From Desulfovibrio intestinalis (GTDB taxonomy: Bacteria; Desulfobacterota; Desulfovibrionia; Desulfovibrionales; Desulfovibrionaceae), in contig NZ_JACHGO010000002.1 in the NCBI RefSeq assembly GCF_014202345.1, forward strand, positions 481,729 through 545,728: 64,000 nt of DNA. Reading direction: 5' to 3'. A program made the translations under genes and the position numbers. Of this stretch, positions 30,005 through 38,785 are shown one piece after another; the stretch's first letter is position 1; every line of letters begins with the position of its first letter. The notes beneath the pieces were generated by a model. It saw only the letters and a list, made by a program, of their open reading frames with translations. It was not told the DNA's origin and ran no database searches.

Positions 30005-30976
30005 TCAAGATTGCTGCGCGTAATAAAGATTGTGTGTTTTTTTCCAGGCCGTGGGGCTTGTACCCACGATATGCCGAAAATGATCCCGAAACGATCCCGC
30101 TGAACCAAATCCGGTGATGGCAGCGATTTCCTCCACCGACATTGCGCTGGACTCAAGAAGTGTTTGCGCCCGCCGTATGCGCGCCCTGGTCAGCCATGTC
30201 ATGGGCGGCACACCAGTTTGTTCCTGAAATTTCCTGTTCAGTGTTCTCAGACTCATGTTTCCTTGCTGGCATATCTGCTGCAATGTCATGGTTCTATGCA
30301 TATTTTCCTGCAACCACAGCAGCAGGGCAGACAAATTGCTGGCAGACTGTGGTGTGGAATGCTTTACAAATTGTCTTTGCCCGCCGTCTCGTTCAAGTGG
30401 CACAACAAAATAGGTGGCAAGTTTTTCTGCCGCAGCGGCTCCCAAATCTTTTCGTACCATGTGCAAACAGAGATCAATGCCAGAAGAAAGCCCGGCTGAA
30501 GTGAGGATCTGCCCATTGTCGCAAAACAGAATGTCTGGTTCAACGGCGACTTGTGGATACTTTTGGGCAAATTCTTCAACAATTGCCCAGTGTGTTGTGG
30601 CAGACAGGCCGTTCAGCAAACCAGCAGCCGCCAGTATGCAAGCACCTGTGCAGATGGAAGCCAACCTGATGCCAGCGGTATAAGCCATGCGCAAAGCCTC
30701 AAAAACAGCGGTATTGTGGTAGGAAAACGGTTGAATAATCCCTGGAATTATAATTGTTTCCATATCGTGAATGGCAGTCAGGGGAAGCACTTGGGTAATG
30801 CTGAACTGCTCGGAAGAGACAATATTTTTTTCTCCGATAAAACAGATTTCGTATGCCGCATGGCTGCCACCTGGGACAGCCATTGAGAGCATCTGATACG
30901 GAATTGTGCAGTCAAAGGGAACAAAGCCCTCAAGCGCCAGAATACCTATTCTATGCGTTGCTAAATTTGATTTCAT
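30005..30976 (-). CDS. GlxA-type AraC-family transcriptional regulator (DJ-1/PfpI sensor domain)
   Basis: DNA-binding regulator, 323 aa from the ATG at 30976 (MKSNLATHRIG); the upstream extension lacks a ribosome site. Residues 10-200 are a class-I glutamine-amidotransferase-like domain with the elbow SICTGACILAAAGLLNG around Cys113 and THW 15 residues on. The last 100 residues are an AraC HTH pair (MTLQQICQQGNMSLRTLNRKF and MSVEEIAAITGFGSAGSF). The neighbour at 31156, divergently transcribed, encodes an exported protein with the same DJ-1/PfpI fold. The regulator probably controls that gene across the 180-bp shared region. The inducer is unknown. Confidence 0.85.
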   Translation of the reverse strand: MKSNLATHRIGILALEGFVPFDCTIPYQMLSMAVPGGSHAAYEICFIGEKNIVSSEQFSITQVLPLTAIHDMETIIIPGIIQPFSYHNTAVFEALRMAYTAGIRLASICTGACILAAAGLLNGLSATTHWAIVEEFAQKYPQVAVEPDILFCDNGQILTSAGLSSGIDLCLHMVRKDLGAAAAEKLATYFVVPLERDGGQRQFVKHSTPQSASNLSALLLWLQENMHRTMTLQQICQQGNMSLRTLNRKFQEQTGVPPMTWLTRARIRRAQTLLESSAMSVEEIAAITGFGSAGSFRDHFRHIVGTSPTAWKKTHNLYYAQQS

Positions 30977-31155
30977 GACAGTGCCTTGGCTGTTTGCAGG
31001 TGAAACATGCTGCCTCTGTACCTCAGTGGTTGGAAGAAGCCAATCTGCATTATGCAAGATGGCAAAATCCCGTTGCTGATTGGCACGAGAAGAGCTTTTT
31101 CAAGGCGCATCTTATGGTATTTTCTTCAATTATTGCCTCAATAAAGGAAGTACCA

Positions 31156-31989
31156 ATGACAAGACGAGATTTTACTGTTTCCATGCTGTCTGCCGCCGCG
31201 GCGATGTCTCTGCCGGGCAATTCTATGGCAAAAACTGACGAAAGTATGGGCATTTCTGGCTCGAAACCAGCTGCCAAGCTGCCGCACATCTCTTTTGTGC
31301 TTTATGAGGGCATGACGGCGCTGGACCTGATTGGTCCGGCAGAAGTGCTTGCCGGGGCACAGTTCAGGGTTGACTATGTCTGGCGGGACAAAGAGCCTGT
31401 CCATGCCGAAAGCCAGGCTGACAAGGGGCTTGTTTTGTTGCCCACAGCAACCTTTGCGGACATCACGGATACGGACATTTTGTGTGTGCCCGGCACAAGC
31501 GACCCGTACAAACAGATCATGCAAAAAGATATGATAGAGTGGCTAGCCGCTGTGGGGCAAAAGGCACAATGGGTCAGCAGTGTCTGCACGGGCTCATTTT
31601 TGCTTGGCGCGGCAGGCTTGCTGAAGGGCTACAAGGCCACAACGCACTGGACGCTTTTGGATGAGCTGGCATATTTTGGAGCTGTTCCCACGAATAGCCG
31701 TGTTGTTCATGACCGCAACCGCGTTACAGGGGCTGGCGTCACCTCTGGTGTGGACTTTGGCCTTGTGCTGCTTTCTCTCATTGCTGGGCAAGAAGCTGCC
31801 CAGGCAAAACAGCTGGTTCTCGAGTACGATCCCGCGCCGCCATTTACAAGCGGATCACCCAAGGTGGCGCAACCGGAGCTTGTGACAGCGGTAAAGGCGC
31901 AGTATAAGGCGCGCATAAAGGAAAAAATGCCATATGCCCAACGCAGCCTTGAAGAGGCCGCCTTGCGGTTGGGTGTTGCCCCTCAATAG
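31156..31989 (+). CDS. Tat-exported DJ-1/PfpI-family protein
   Basis: The start is at 31156 (MTRRDFTVSML), with AAGGAAG 5 nt upstream; the longer frame from 30994 runs through the promoter region. The 277-aa product opens with a twin-arginine motif (RRDFTVSML) and an Ala-rich hydrophobic stretch, so export by Tat is likely. The rest is a DJ-1/PfpI domain: SFVLYEGMTALDLIGPAEVL near 45, the nucleophile elbow SSVCTGSFLLGAAGLLKG and TTHWTLLDEL, as in isonitrile hydratases and ThiJ-like enzymes. The substrate is unknown. Exported members of this family are uncommon in my experience. Confidence 0.82.
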   Translation: MTRRDFTVSMLSAAAAMSLPGNSMAKTDESMGISGSKPAAKLPHISFVLYEGMTALDLIGPAEVLAGAQFRVDYVWRDKEPVHAESQADKGLVLLPTATFADITDTDILCVPGTSDPYKQIMQKDMIEWLAAVGQKAQWVSSVCTGSFLLGAAGLLKGYKATTHWTLLDELAYFGAVPTNSRVVHDRNRVTGAGVTSGVDFGLVLLSLIAGQEAAQAKQLVLEYDPAPPFTSGSPKVAQPELVTAVKAQYKARIKEKMPYAQRSLEEAALRLGVAPQ

Positions 31990-32074
31990 CAGTTGATAGC
32001 ACAGGAGGGCTGGCGGGCCGCATGTTGCCTGATTACGGGCTTTGTATTCCACCAGCTTGCCTGTGCAAAATAAA

Positions 32075-32104
32075 TGGCCCGAAACTCAGCAGTGTTTCGG
32101 GCCA
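32075..32104. terminator. Bidirectional terminator between convergent genes
   Basis: A perfect 11-bp stem, TGGCCCGAAAC (32075-32085) with its complement at 32094-32104, lies between the DJ-1-like gene (plus) and the EAL gene (minus). Minus-strand output continues TTTATTTT. Confidence 0.85.
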
Positions 32105-32155
32105 TAAAAATTGCCGGATATCAATGGTTGTCGTACCATTTCACAGTTTCCGTTT

Positions 32156-33826
32156 TTATTTGTGTGGAGAAAATTTTTGGCGAAAATCCAAAATCTCAGC
32201 CTGGATGCTTTTATCAAGTTCATTCAGATGTTTCTCTGGCCGGCCTAGATAAAAACCCTGCACATAGTCAAAACCCATACGTATCACGCTGGCCAGTTCG
32301 TCTGAAGTTTCCACGCCTTCAGCAAGACTCAAAATTCCCTTGGCACGGCAATAGTTCAGCAGGCCGGAAAGAAGTTCTTTCTGCGATGCGGAAGTGTTGT
32401 GAATGGATTTGATAAAAAATCTGTCGATTTTAAGAATATCAGGCGAAAGGTTAATCAACCGCAGAATATTAGAATGGCCGCAGCCAAAATCGTCCAGAGC
32501 CACCTGAGTGGACATCTCTGCGCGAAAGTCTTTGACCTGTTGCGCCAGCGAATTTTCTACGGTTGCTGTCTCCAGAATCTCGAACACCATATTTTTACAT
32601 ATGTCTTCGCACTGCGGGTGAATGCCGCGCAGTTCCGCCAAATTTAAAAACCGGGTGGAGATAGTGTTGAAAAAGATTTTTCTGTCAGCAAGCAGATGCT
32701 TGTGGCTGTAAACCCATTCAAAGATGATTTCAAACGTCACCTTTTCAAGCTGAAGGAGCTTGGACTGGTTTTCAGCAAGAGCCAGAACATCCAGCGGATT
32801 GGAAAAGTCCGGTATGGTGGGGCGCATCAGCGCTTCATAGCCGATTATACGGGCATCGTGCAGGCTGACAATGGGCTGAAAGGCAAAGCGCAGCAGTTTG
32901 CCGTCGAGCAGCTCATTCAGTTTTTCCTGCCTGCCGAATACATTGGCTTTTCTGCGATAAATTTCCGGGCAGAATCGCATCAGGGTACCCCGGTTGCGGC
33001 TCTTGACCTCAAGCTGTGCGTGATAGGCACAGTTCATGAGAATATCGCCTTCAAGAGCGTCATGTGGGTAAACTGCGGCGCCGCTTGAGGCTCGAATCCA
33101 CACTTCTTCGTTTCGCAGCATAACCCGGGTATTAAGCAGGGTTTTCAGGCAGCCTTGCGCAAAACCGAAGGCATCGTCCTCATTGTTGAAACCATGAGCA
33201 TACACGGCGAATTCGTTGCCAGCCAGGCGAGCGAGAAAACTTGTGCCATAGGTGCAGGCCGAAAGCACTTCCGCAACCCTGCTCAGGTATAGGTCGCCAT
33301 TATCGTAGCCATAGGCATCATTGATGTATTTGATGTTGTCCAGTTCGCAACAGAACAGCACCCCAACCCTGTCCGGCTGCTCTTGAAGAATACCGCGAAC
33401 CGAACGCACGAAGGCCTTGCGGTTGAGAAGGCCTGTTTCGGAATCATGACTTTTATCGTACTCGGCCTGATTTTTTAATGTCGCAGCCTGATTCATGACA
33501 AAATCAAGGCCGTCGGAAAGTTCACCCATGTAGTCTGCGGGCAACGCCGGATAGCCGGCTGAGACCATGAGCATTTGGCGCGCAAGGCGTCTGAGGTTCA
33601 TGTGCAGCGTAGTAAGCTCCGCTGCAAACGAATTTGAAGAAGCTGGCGGTGAAACGGAAAGATTTCCTTTTGCAAGTTCCGTTGCGTAATCTTTTGTTTC
33701 AGCAAGTGCCTTTGTTATCTGGCAAAGCTTTTCAGCCTGTGGCGAAGGACTGGACTGGCAAAATGCCTCCAGAGCCTCGTCGTACTGACCATGCAGCAGT
33801 TTATCCAGCCCACGATCTATCTGCAT
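32156..33826 (-). CDS. EAL-domain cyclic-di-GMP phosphodiesterase with degenerate GGDEF domain
   Basis: Predicted cytoplasmic enzyme that hydrolyses cyclic di-GMP, 556 aa. No membrane segment or obvious sensor is present in the first 120 residues, which are helical. The GGDEF domain (about 130-285) has AGNEF near 201 in place of GGDEF, so it is probably not a cyclase. The EAL domain (about 305-550) keeps GYEALMRP near 328, DDFGCGHSN near 443, KIDRFFI and EGVET near 503, consistent with activity. GAGGATAAGA precedes the ATG. It lies 45 bp downstream of the HDOD gene, at the end of the minus-strand arm of the acyl-carrier cluster, and may share its transcript. Confidence 0.88.
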   Translation of the reverse strand: MQIDRGLDKLLHGQYDEALEAFCQSSPSPQAEKLCQITKALAETKDYATELAKGNLSVSPPASSNSFAAELTTLHMNLRRLARQMLMVSAGYPALPADYMGELSDGLDFVMNQAATLKNQAEYDKSHDSETGLLNRKAFVRSVRGILQEQPDRVGVLFCCELDNIKYINDAYGYDNGDLYLSRVAEVLSACTYGTSFLARLAGNEFAVYAHGFNNEDDAFGFAQGCLKTLLNTRVMLRNEEVWIRASSGAAVYPHDALEGDILMNCAYHAQLEVKSRNRGTLMRFCPEIYRRKANVFGRQEKLNELLDGKLLRFAFQPIVSLHDARIIGYEALMRPTIPDFSNPLDVLALAENQSKLLQLEKVTFEIIFEWVYSHKHLLADRKIFFNTISTRFLNLAELRGIHPQCEDICKNMVFEILETATVENSLAQQVKDFRAEMSTQVALDDFGCGHSNILRLINLSPDILKIDRFFIKSIHNTSASQKELLSGLLNYCRAKGILSLAEGVETSDELASVIRMGFDYVQGFYLGRPEKHLNELDKSIQAEILDFRQKFSPHK

Positions 33827-33871
33827 TCTTATCCTCAGGAACTATGCTTGCGGATTATGCGGACATTCAAT

Positions 33872-34780
33872 CTATTCAACAAGAGTCGTGAAGGCTTCAT
33901 TATCTGTGGCAGCCAAACATTGTGCTATTGCTGTGCCAATAGCAGCAATATCGCAGCGCTCCGGCAGAAGGGCAATGGCCTCTTCACACAGGTTTCCTTC
34001 TGCATCTGGTTCGTTGCGGGCAATTATATTGGCTGCGGCAATAAGCCGCGCCTCCGTTTTGCAAGTGGGGGCCAGTTCAGGGGAGTGGTGCCAATTTATG
34101 GGCTCTGTGAGAATAAGGGGGAGTTTCCACTGATATAAAATAACCGCCCCAATAAGCGCATGATCCATGCTCCAGTAAGCATTTTCAACTTCAAAATATT
34201 GCTGGCTGGATTCGTTACGCATGTTTTCCATCGTTTCCCACAGGTCCGGGCGGGTAGATGCAAAAAAAACCTTGCCAATATCGTGAAGAAGACCAGCGAT
34301 ATAGGCTTCGTCAGGGTCCATTATCAGACGATTTTTTTCATCGGCGGTGGAACCCCACGCTCCATTGGGGCCGCCCAGTTCTGCGGCAAGAATCTTGGCA
34401 ATAGTTGCAGTTTTTAATTCATGCACCCACAGCTCTCTGACGCTAAAGCCCTTTGGCAGGTTTGCCCCTTTGATGACAGCAGCCATGCCCACCATAACCA
34501 CCAGGGTTCGTATGGTTTTTAAGCCCAGAATATTTATGGCTCTGTGTAGTGTGGATACTTTGAATTCCTGGCCGTATGCAGCGGAATTGGCAGTAGCCAG
34601 AACACGAGTGGTCAGTTTTTGGCTCCGCTCAATAAGTGTTACCAGCCCCTTGGCAGGAGTAGCCGAACTGCTTTTCGTTGCGGCAAAAAGCATAGGAAGA
34701 AGATCCGGCTCAAAGGGGAGGGCCGGAGGCTTTTGCTGAAGTTCCTGCAGGCAGGCGCGGGCGTCTTCTTGAGGGTGCAT
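33872..34780 (-). CDS. HDOD-domain protein
   Basis: Signalling protein of the HDOD family, 302 aa, commonly linked to cyclic-di-GMP or motility control without a proven catalytic role. Residues 15-215 hold the HDOD core: TRVLATANSAAYGQ near 57, STLHRAINILGLKTIRTLVV near 75, and GLLHDIGKVFF near 164, which keeps an HD pair. The next gene encodes an EAL protein, strengthening a c-di-GMP link. Gap to the upstream ACP gene is 102 bp. The ribosome site is weak (GGGA, 9 nt upstream). Confidence 0.85.
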   Translation of the reverse strand: MHPQEDARACLQELQQKPPALPFEPDLLPMLFAATKSSSATPAKGLVTLIERSQKLTTRVLATANSAAYGQEFKVSTLHRAINILGLKTIRTLVVMVGMAAVIKGANLPKGFSVRELWVHELKTATIAKILAAELGGPNGAWGSTADEKNRLIMDPDEAYIAGLLHDIGKVFFASTRPDLWETMENMRNESSQQYFEVENAYWSMDHALIGAVILYQWKLPLILTEPINWHHSPELAPTCKTEARLIAAANIIARNEPDAEGNLCEEAIALLPERCDIAAIGTAIAQCLAATDNEAFTTLVE

Positions 34781-34882
34781 GCGTATAAATCCCGGTTTAG
34801 ATTTCCGTAGTGCAGCGGAAAGGACGGCATTAGGGCTTTATCTGATAGCCGATGCCGGACAATACGCTGGGAATCTTTTTGC

Positions 34883-35182
34883 TTACCCTTCTTCTCCATT
34901 CAGAACTGACACCAGATATTCTGCCAGCGACTGCATGGTCTGATAGGGGTTGTCTTCGTGCTCAAAAGCCGAGTCCATAGCCACGGCAACACTTTTTCCC
35001 ATTTTTTTCGTAAGAAGATCATCAATATTATCTAAAAATAGCATTGTATCAAGTGAATCCAGTATGCCGTCGGTACCCATTAGCGATAAGGACGGGCTGT
35101 ACTTGTGAGAGACGTCTCCGCCTTCCTGGGTCATGCGCAGAGCCTCGGCGAGTATTTTGTGTATTTCTTCCTGGCTTATCAT
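34883..35182 (-). CDS. Acyl carrier protein
   Basis: 99-aa dedicated acyl carrier protein. The phosphopantetheine site is GILDSLDTMLF with Ser43; four-helix spacing and acidic composition fit. It is not the housekeeping AcpP, which lies among fab genes and has a different sequence. Its C-terminal part (EHEDNPYQTMQSLAEYL) resembles the same stretch of the second ACP at 38485 (EKNSPYHTVGTLVEYI), and both carry the Ser at position 43, so the two are paralogues. It lies 59 bp after the aminotransferase gene and presumably carries the acyl group used by the neighbouring ketosynthase and acyltransferase. Confidence 0.88.
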   Translation of the reverse strand: MISQEEIHKILAEALRMTQEGGDVSHKYSPSLSLMGTDGILDSLDTMLFLDNIDDLLTKKMGKSVAVAMDSAFEHEDNPYQTMQSLAEYLVSVLNGEEG

Positions 35183-35241
35183 AATACTCTGTCCTTTATT
35201 GTTTTTTTATAGATGGAACCAGCGGGGCAGTTAAAAAAGCT

Positions 35242-37035
35242 CTATTTGCTGTCGTATATTTCCTTGCTGGAAAGTGATTTTTTGCAAATCAGCAGGTACT
35301 CGTCAGGAGTATCATGGCCCGGCATATACATGGGCCGAAATATTTCGCCTCCGGGAATTTTTTCCTTGTAGAGGGCGGTACGGCTGATTTCCCTGAAGCC
35401 TTGGGCTGCTGCAAGAAGGCGAACTTTTTTATTGCTTGCCACCACATGATTGAAAATATTTTTTATTTCAAGTGATTTCTCTGCCCATGCAAAGATGGTT
35501 TCGCAGGCAGCCGCTGCAAGGCCCTTGGGGGCATGGTCTTCAATATAAAGCCCGTCAATGCAGCATTCATGTTTTTGAAACGCAAAGTCGTTCAGAGCCA
35601 CCTGCCCGTACAGATAGCCGTCGCTGAAAATGAAAAACAGAACATAATCCCGTAGTGCACTAACATAATTGTTCAAAATTTGTTGCATGGTTTGTTCAGT
35701 TACTTCAGTGCGGGTGAGAAAAGCTGCGGCGCTTGCTTCACGCCAGCGGGTGAGTGTTTCAACCAGTTTTGCGTCTTGCGTATTGGCAGCTGTTACCACT
35801 CTGAGTTCGCAGGAATGCCCTTCGTGCTCAAAAGGAATGATAAAGCCCTCTTCTTTGATTCTGGCAAAAAACTCCAATGAGTCTGATTTGTATTTAAGCC
35901 AGCCAGTCAGAGGAATTTGGGCTTTGTCGCGTCCCGGTTCCTTCATAACTTGCTGTATGGCTCTGCAAATATAGTCCACTTCCTCTTCCGTTCTATTGTG
36001 GCCGCTTGGCAGACAAATGGCTTTGGTTGAGGCAGCATAGGCGACAGGCGTTTCAGCCTGTTTGAACATGGGCATTGAAGATATGGGAAAATACACAGGT
36101 TCAGCTATGATGTTGCTTGCGCGCAACTGGGTAATCATCTTGACGCGCTGGATACTGGGGGCATCGATGAAAAGAAGGTTGGTCAAAAAACTGGGTTGGC
36201 AATGCTGCGGTTCGGCGTTCAGGCGGATACCGGGCATGCCTGAAAGACGTTCGCTGTACCATGAATGAATTTGCTTCTTTTGGGCAATGAGCTCATCCAG
36301 ACGGCTGGTTTGGGCAAAGCCCAGTGCTGCTTGCAGTGTAGAAATGGAGTAGTTGAATCCGACAAAATCATAGGCAAAAGGATTGTCCGGCGTGCGGCCC
36401 CCAGCGGCCAATCTTGCGGCGAGATCAAACAATCGGTCGTCTGACGTAAGCAGTATGCCGCCTTCACCACTGACGACAGATTTGTTGCCTTTGAAGCTGA
36501 AGGTGGAAAAATGTCCGAACGAACCTGCCGGGCGGCCATTGATGCTGCTTCCGATGCCTTGCGCGGCGTCTTCAAGAACGAAGAGTCCGTTTTTGGCTGC
36601 GAGGTCCAGCAGTGGCTCCATGCGGCATGGCTGCCCATAAAGGTGCACAGCTATCAACCCCTTTGTTCTGGGGGTTATTTTGCTGGCCGCATCTTCTGAT
36701 GAAAGGCACAAGGTATCAGGTTCAACATCGCAAAAAACCGGAGTTGCTCCGCAATATATCACGCATGCAGCCACAGAAAAATCTGCCAGATCGGGCACGA
36801 GCACTTCATCGCCATGCTTCAGGCCAAGGGCGTTGAAGGCAATATGCATGGCTCCGGTGCAGCTTGAGAGCGCCAAAGCGTATTTATGCCCGGTGACTTG
36901 GGCCATGAGCTGTCTGAATGCGTTGGTGTAACTGCTGGCCCGCATGTTCCAGCCCGTTGCGCAGGCTGAAGTTACATGCTCGATTTCATGATGGGTTATG
37001 GAAGGACCATTCGGAATAATGGGGTCAATTATCAT
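35242..37035 (-). CDS. DegT/DnrJ/EryC1 aminotransferase fused to a GNAT acyltransferase
   Basis: 597 aa in two parts. Residues 1-370 form a PLP-dependent sugar-type aminotransferase: SSCTGAMHIAFNALGL near 58, the PLP-facing Asp in LEDAAQ (Asp156), and the Schiff-base Lys185 in FSFKGNKSVVSGEGG. Residues about 400-560 look like a GNAT fold (YLYGQVALNDFAF, then GLYIEDHAPKGLAAAACETIFAWAE and HVVASNKKVRLLAAAQGF). Family knowledge: DegT enzymes aminate keto-sugars on NDP-sugars and are often paired with an acyltransferase that N-acylates the new amine. A single-chain fusion couples the two steps. The ATG overlaps the ketosynthase stop by 4 bp (ATGA), so the two are translationally coupled. An amine other than a sugar cannot be excluded. 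Confidence 0.82.
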   Translation of the reverse strand: MIIDPIIPNGPSITHHEIEHVTSACATGWNMRASSYTNAFRQLMAQVTGHKYALALSSCTGAMHIAFNALGLKHGDEVLVPDLADFSVAACVIYCGATPVFCDVEPDTLCLSSEDAASKITPRTKGLIAVHLYGQPCRMEPLLDLAAKNGLFVLEDAAQGIGSSINGRPAGSFGHFSTFSFKGNKSVVSGEGGILLTSDDRLFDLAARLAAGGRTPDNPFAYDFVGFNYSISTLQAALGFAQTSRLDELIAQKKQIHSWYSERLSGMPGIRLNAEPQHCQPSFLTNLLFIDAPSIQRVKMITQLRASNIIAEPVYFPISSMPMFKQAETPVAYAASTKAICLPSGHNRTEEEVDYICRAIQQVMKEPGRDKAQIPLTGWLKYKSDSLEFFARIKEEGFIIPFEHEGHSCELRVVTAANTQDAKLVETLTRWREASAAAFLTRTEVTEQTMQQILNNYVSALRDYVLFFIFSDGYLYGQVALNDFAFQKHECCIDGLYIEDHAPKGLAAAACETIFAWAEKSLEIKNIFNHVVASNKKVRLLAAAQGFREISRTALYKEKIPGGEIFRPMYMPGHDTPDEYLLICKKSLSSKEIYDSK

Positions 37036-38225
37036 GGCGCGTCCTCATTGGTTTTGGGACCAGAAAACTTGCTGTGCCAGTATTCGATGCGCTTCGCCCT
37101 GGATTCCGTTTTTTCTTTTATGTAGTCGCATACAGGCAAAACAATTGTTTTATCAAGCGAAAGTATGGCCGAAGCCCACGAAAGGCCGGCCCCGAAAGAA
37201 CAGAGCATGCTGTTCTTGTGTCCTGTGGCTGAAAGATCAGAATCTTCCTTGGCGTAATGAGCGCAGATAAGAACAGGGATGGACGACACGCCCATATTGC
37301 CATAGAGGCGCAAAGATTCATCCGGTACACGGTCTTTGTTGATTCCGACTCTTTTGGCAATGGAATCCACAATGATCTTGTTTGCCTGATGCAGAAAAAG
37401 CCTGTCTATGCTTTCTGCCTCAAGTCCATCAAAGGCGAGATGTTCTTTTATATGCGGAGGGACGACGGCGGTGCTGAAAGTATAGATCCCCATTGGGTCC
37501 ATCCAGATGGAACAATACCTGCCAAGGGTCCAGGGATTCCCCTTGCCGTCGGCTATGGTCTGATTAAACGGGCTGTCCGCTCCTTCAGAATCCACATATG
37601 GAATACGGCTTCCGCCGCCGGGAATAATCAGGGCTTCATGCTTGCTGCCGTCTGTGCCGAAGGAAAAGCTCATGGTTGAGGGCGTTTCGCTGTGTTCAAT
37701 CAAGGCTGCGGTTCCCGCATCGCCAAAAATCGGGCCTACAACCCTGTTGGCGGCAGGTTGAAAGCGCCCCGGGGTGTCGCCAGCCAGAAGAAGCACTTTT
37801 TTGCATGCCCCCGACTCAACAAGGCTTGCCGCCATCCACAGCCCATTTACAAAACCCGCGCACCCGGCGTTCATGTCCATAGCCACACAGGTTCGGGGCA
37901 GGCCCAGCTTGTGTTGCAGAATGGCCGCGCTTGCGGGCAGCAAATAGTCCGCACTGTGGCTTACGAAGAGGATGGCGCCAATGTCATTTGCATTTGTACT
38001 GGTGCGCTGCAAAAGATTTTTCGCTGCCTGAGCGCACATGTCTGATGCCGTAACGTCATCGTCAGCCCTGCGCCGTGTGTGCAGGCCGCTCACAGCCGCA
38101 AACCGCTGCGCTTGTGCGGGGTCTTCTGAAAAATACTCAAGCTCGTCTTCTATGGATATTTTATTCTCGGCTACAACCGAGCTAATGGCGGCGAGTGTCG
38201 CGTGCGTGAAGTGTGTATTGGCCAT
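37032..38225 (-). CDS. 3-oxoacyl-ACP synthase III-like ketosynthase (first copy)
   Basis: Predicted decarboxylative condensing enzyme, 397 aa. The KAS III triad is complete: Cys122 in MNAGCAGFVNG, His279 in LFLHQANK and Asn310 in YGNMGVSS. GDAGTAALIE and the C-terminal SFGAGLSWASAIL also fit. It is longer than FabH (about 320 aa), with some 30 extra C-terminal residues. It differs enough from the second copy at 45672 to suggest a distinct substrate, yet both have the catalytic Cys at 122. First gene of the minus-strand arm (ketosynthase, aminotransferase-GNAT, ACP, then HDOD and EAL). GGGAAGAAAT precedes the ATG. Confidence 0.88.
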   Translation of the reverse strand: MANTHFTHATLAAISSVVAENKISIEDELEYFSEDPAQAQRFAAVSGLHTRRRADDDVTASDMCAQAAKNLLQRTSTNANDIGAILFVSHSADYLLPASAAILQHKLGLPRTCVAMDMNAGCAGFVNGLWMAASLVESGACKKVLLLAGDTPGRFQPAANRVVGPIFGDAGTAALIEHSETPSTMSFSFGTDGSKHEALIIPGGGSRIPYVDSEGADSPFNQTIADGKGNPWTLGRYCSIWMDPMGIYTFSTAVVPPHIKEHLAFDGLEAESIDRLFLHQANKIIVDSIAKRVGINKDRVPDESLRLYGNMGVSSIPVLICAHYAKEDSDLSATGHKNSMLCSFGAGLSWASAILSLDKTIVLPVCDYIKEKTESRAKRIEYWHSKFSGPKTNEDAP

Positions 38226-38484
38226 ATTTCTTCCCTTTACAGGCTGAAAAATCAGTCAGAAATGACGCCTGATTTGCCATTTGAAGGAATGTGCTTTTTA
38301 TTCTACTTTTTAAAAGACTGTGTTTTACGACTGTGCCGATGAATAACTGTGTTCATTGATTTACATATAAACAATCATGTTTTTTACTGGCCATATTTTT
38401 CCCAGGTGAAGAATATCGCCCTGCTGATGGTGTTTTTCATCCAGACAGTATGATTTTATACGATTAAATAGAGAGTTATTGCAA
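38226..38484. promoter_or_regulatory. Divergent promoter region of the acyl-carrier cluster
   Basis: 259 bp, AT-rich, between the two arms. Sequences such as TATGATTTTATACG just upstream of 38485 could serve as a -10 region for the plus arm. I see no clear palindromic operator. Confidence 0.4.
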
Positions 38485-38784
38485 ATGATGAAGGAAGACG
38501 TTTTCGATTTTATCCGTGCTGCCATTTTGCGTATTTTGGCAGAAGAAGACAACGCTGCTCCGGTGATTGAAGAAAAAACTCCTCTTATGAGCAAGGGCGG
38601 AATCATTTCGTCATTGATGCTGGTGGAGCTGATGCTGGCCCTGGAAGAATATTGCACAGACCATAACATTCGCTTCGTATGGGTTCATGACAGTATTATG
38701 TCAGAAAAAAACAGCCCTTACCACACTGTGGGTACCCTGGTAGAATATATTTGTTCTCTGCCAGCTCTTGGGCAAGAGGAATAG
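38485..38784 (+). CDS. Second acyl carrier protein, with SSL in place of DSL
   Basis: 99 aa from the ATG at 38485 (MMKEDVFDFIRAAIL); a TTG two codons upstream is less likely. The helix-2 region reads GGIISSLMLVELMLALEE, so the attachment Ser43 and following Leu are kept but the usual preceding Asp is Ser. The downstream helix pattern is typical of ACPs. That Asp normally helps recognition by the phosphopantetheinyl transferase, so the change may alter loading or demand a dedicated transferase. One base separates its stop from the next gene. Confidence 0.8.
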   Translation: MMKEDVFDFIRAAILRILAEEDNAAPVIEEKTPLMSKGGIISSLMLVELMLALEEYCTDHNIRFVWVHDSIMSEKNSPYHTVGTLVEYICSLPALGQEE

Positions 38785-38785
38785 C

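Noticed and set aside
30994-31155. A 54-residue N-terminal extension of the DJ-1-like protein
   Set aside because: It would hide the twin-arginine signal and run through the shared promoter; AAGGAAG stands directly before the ATG at 31156.
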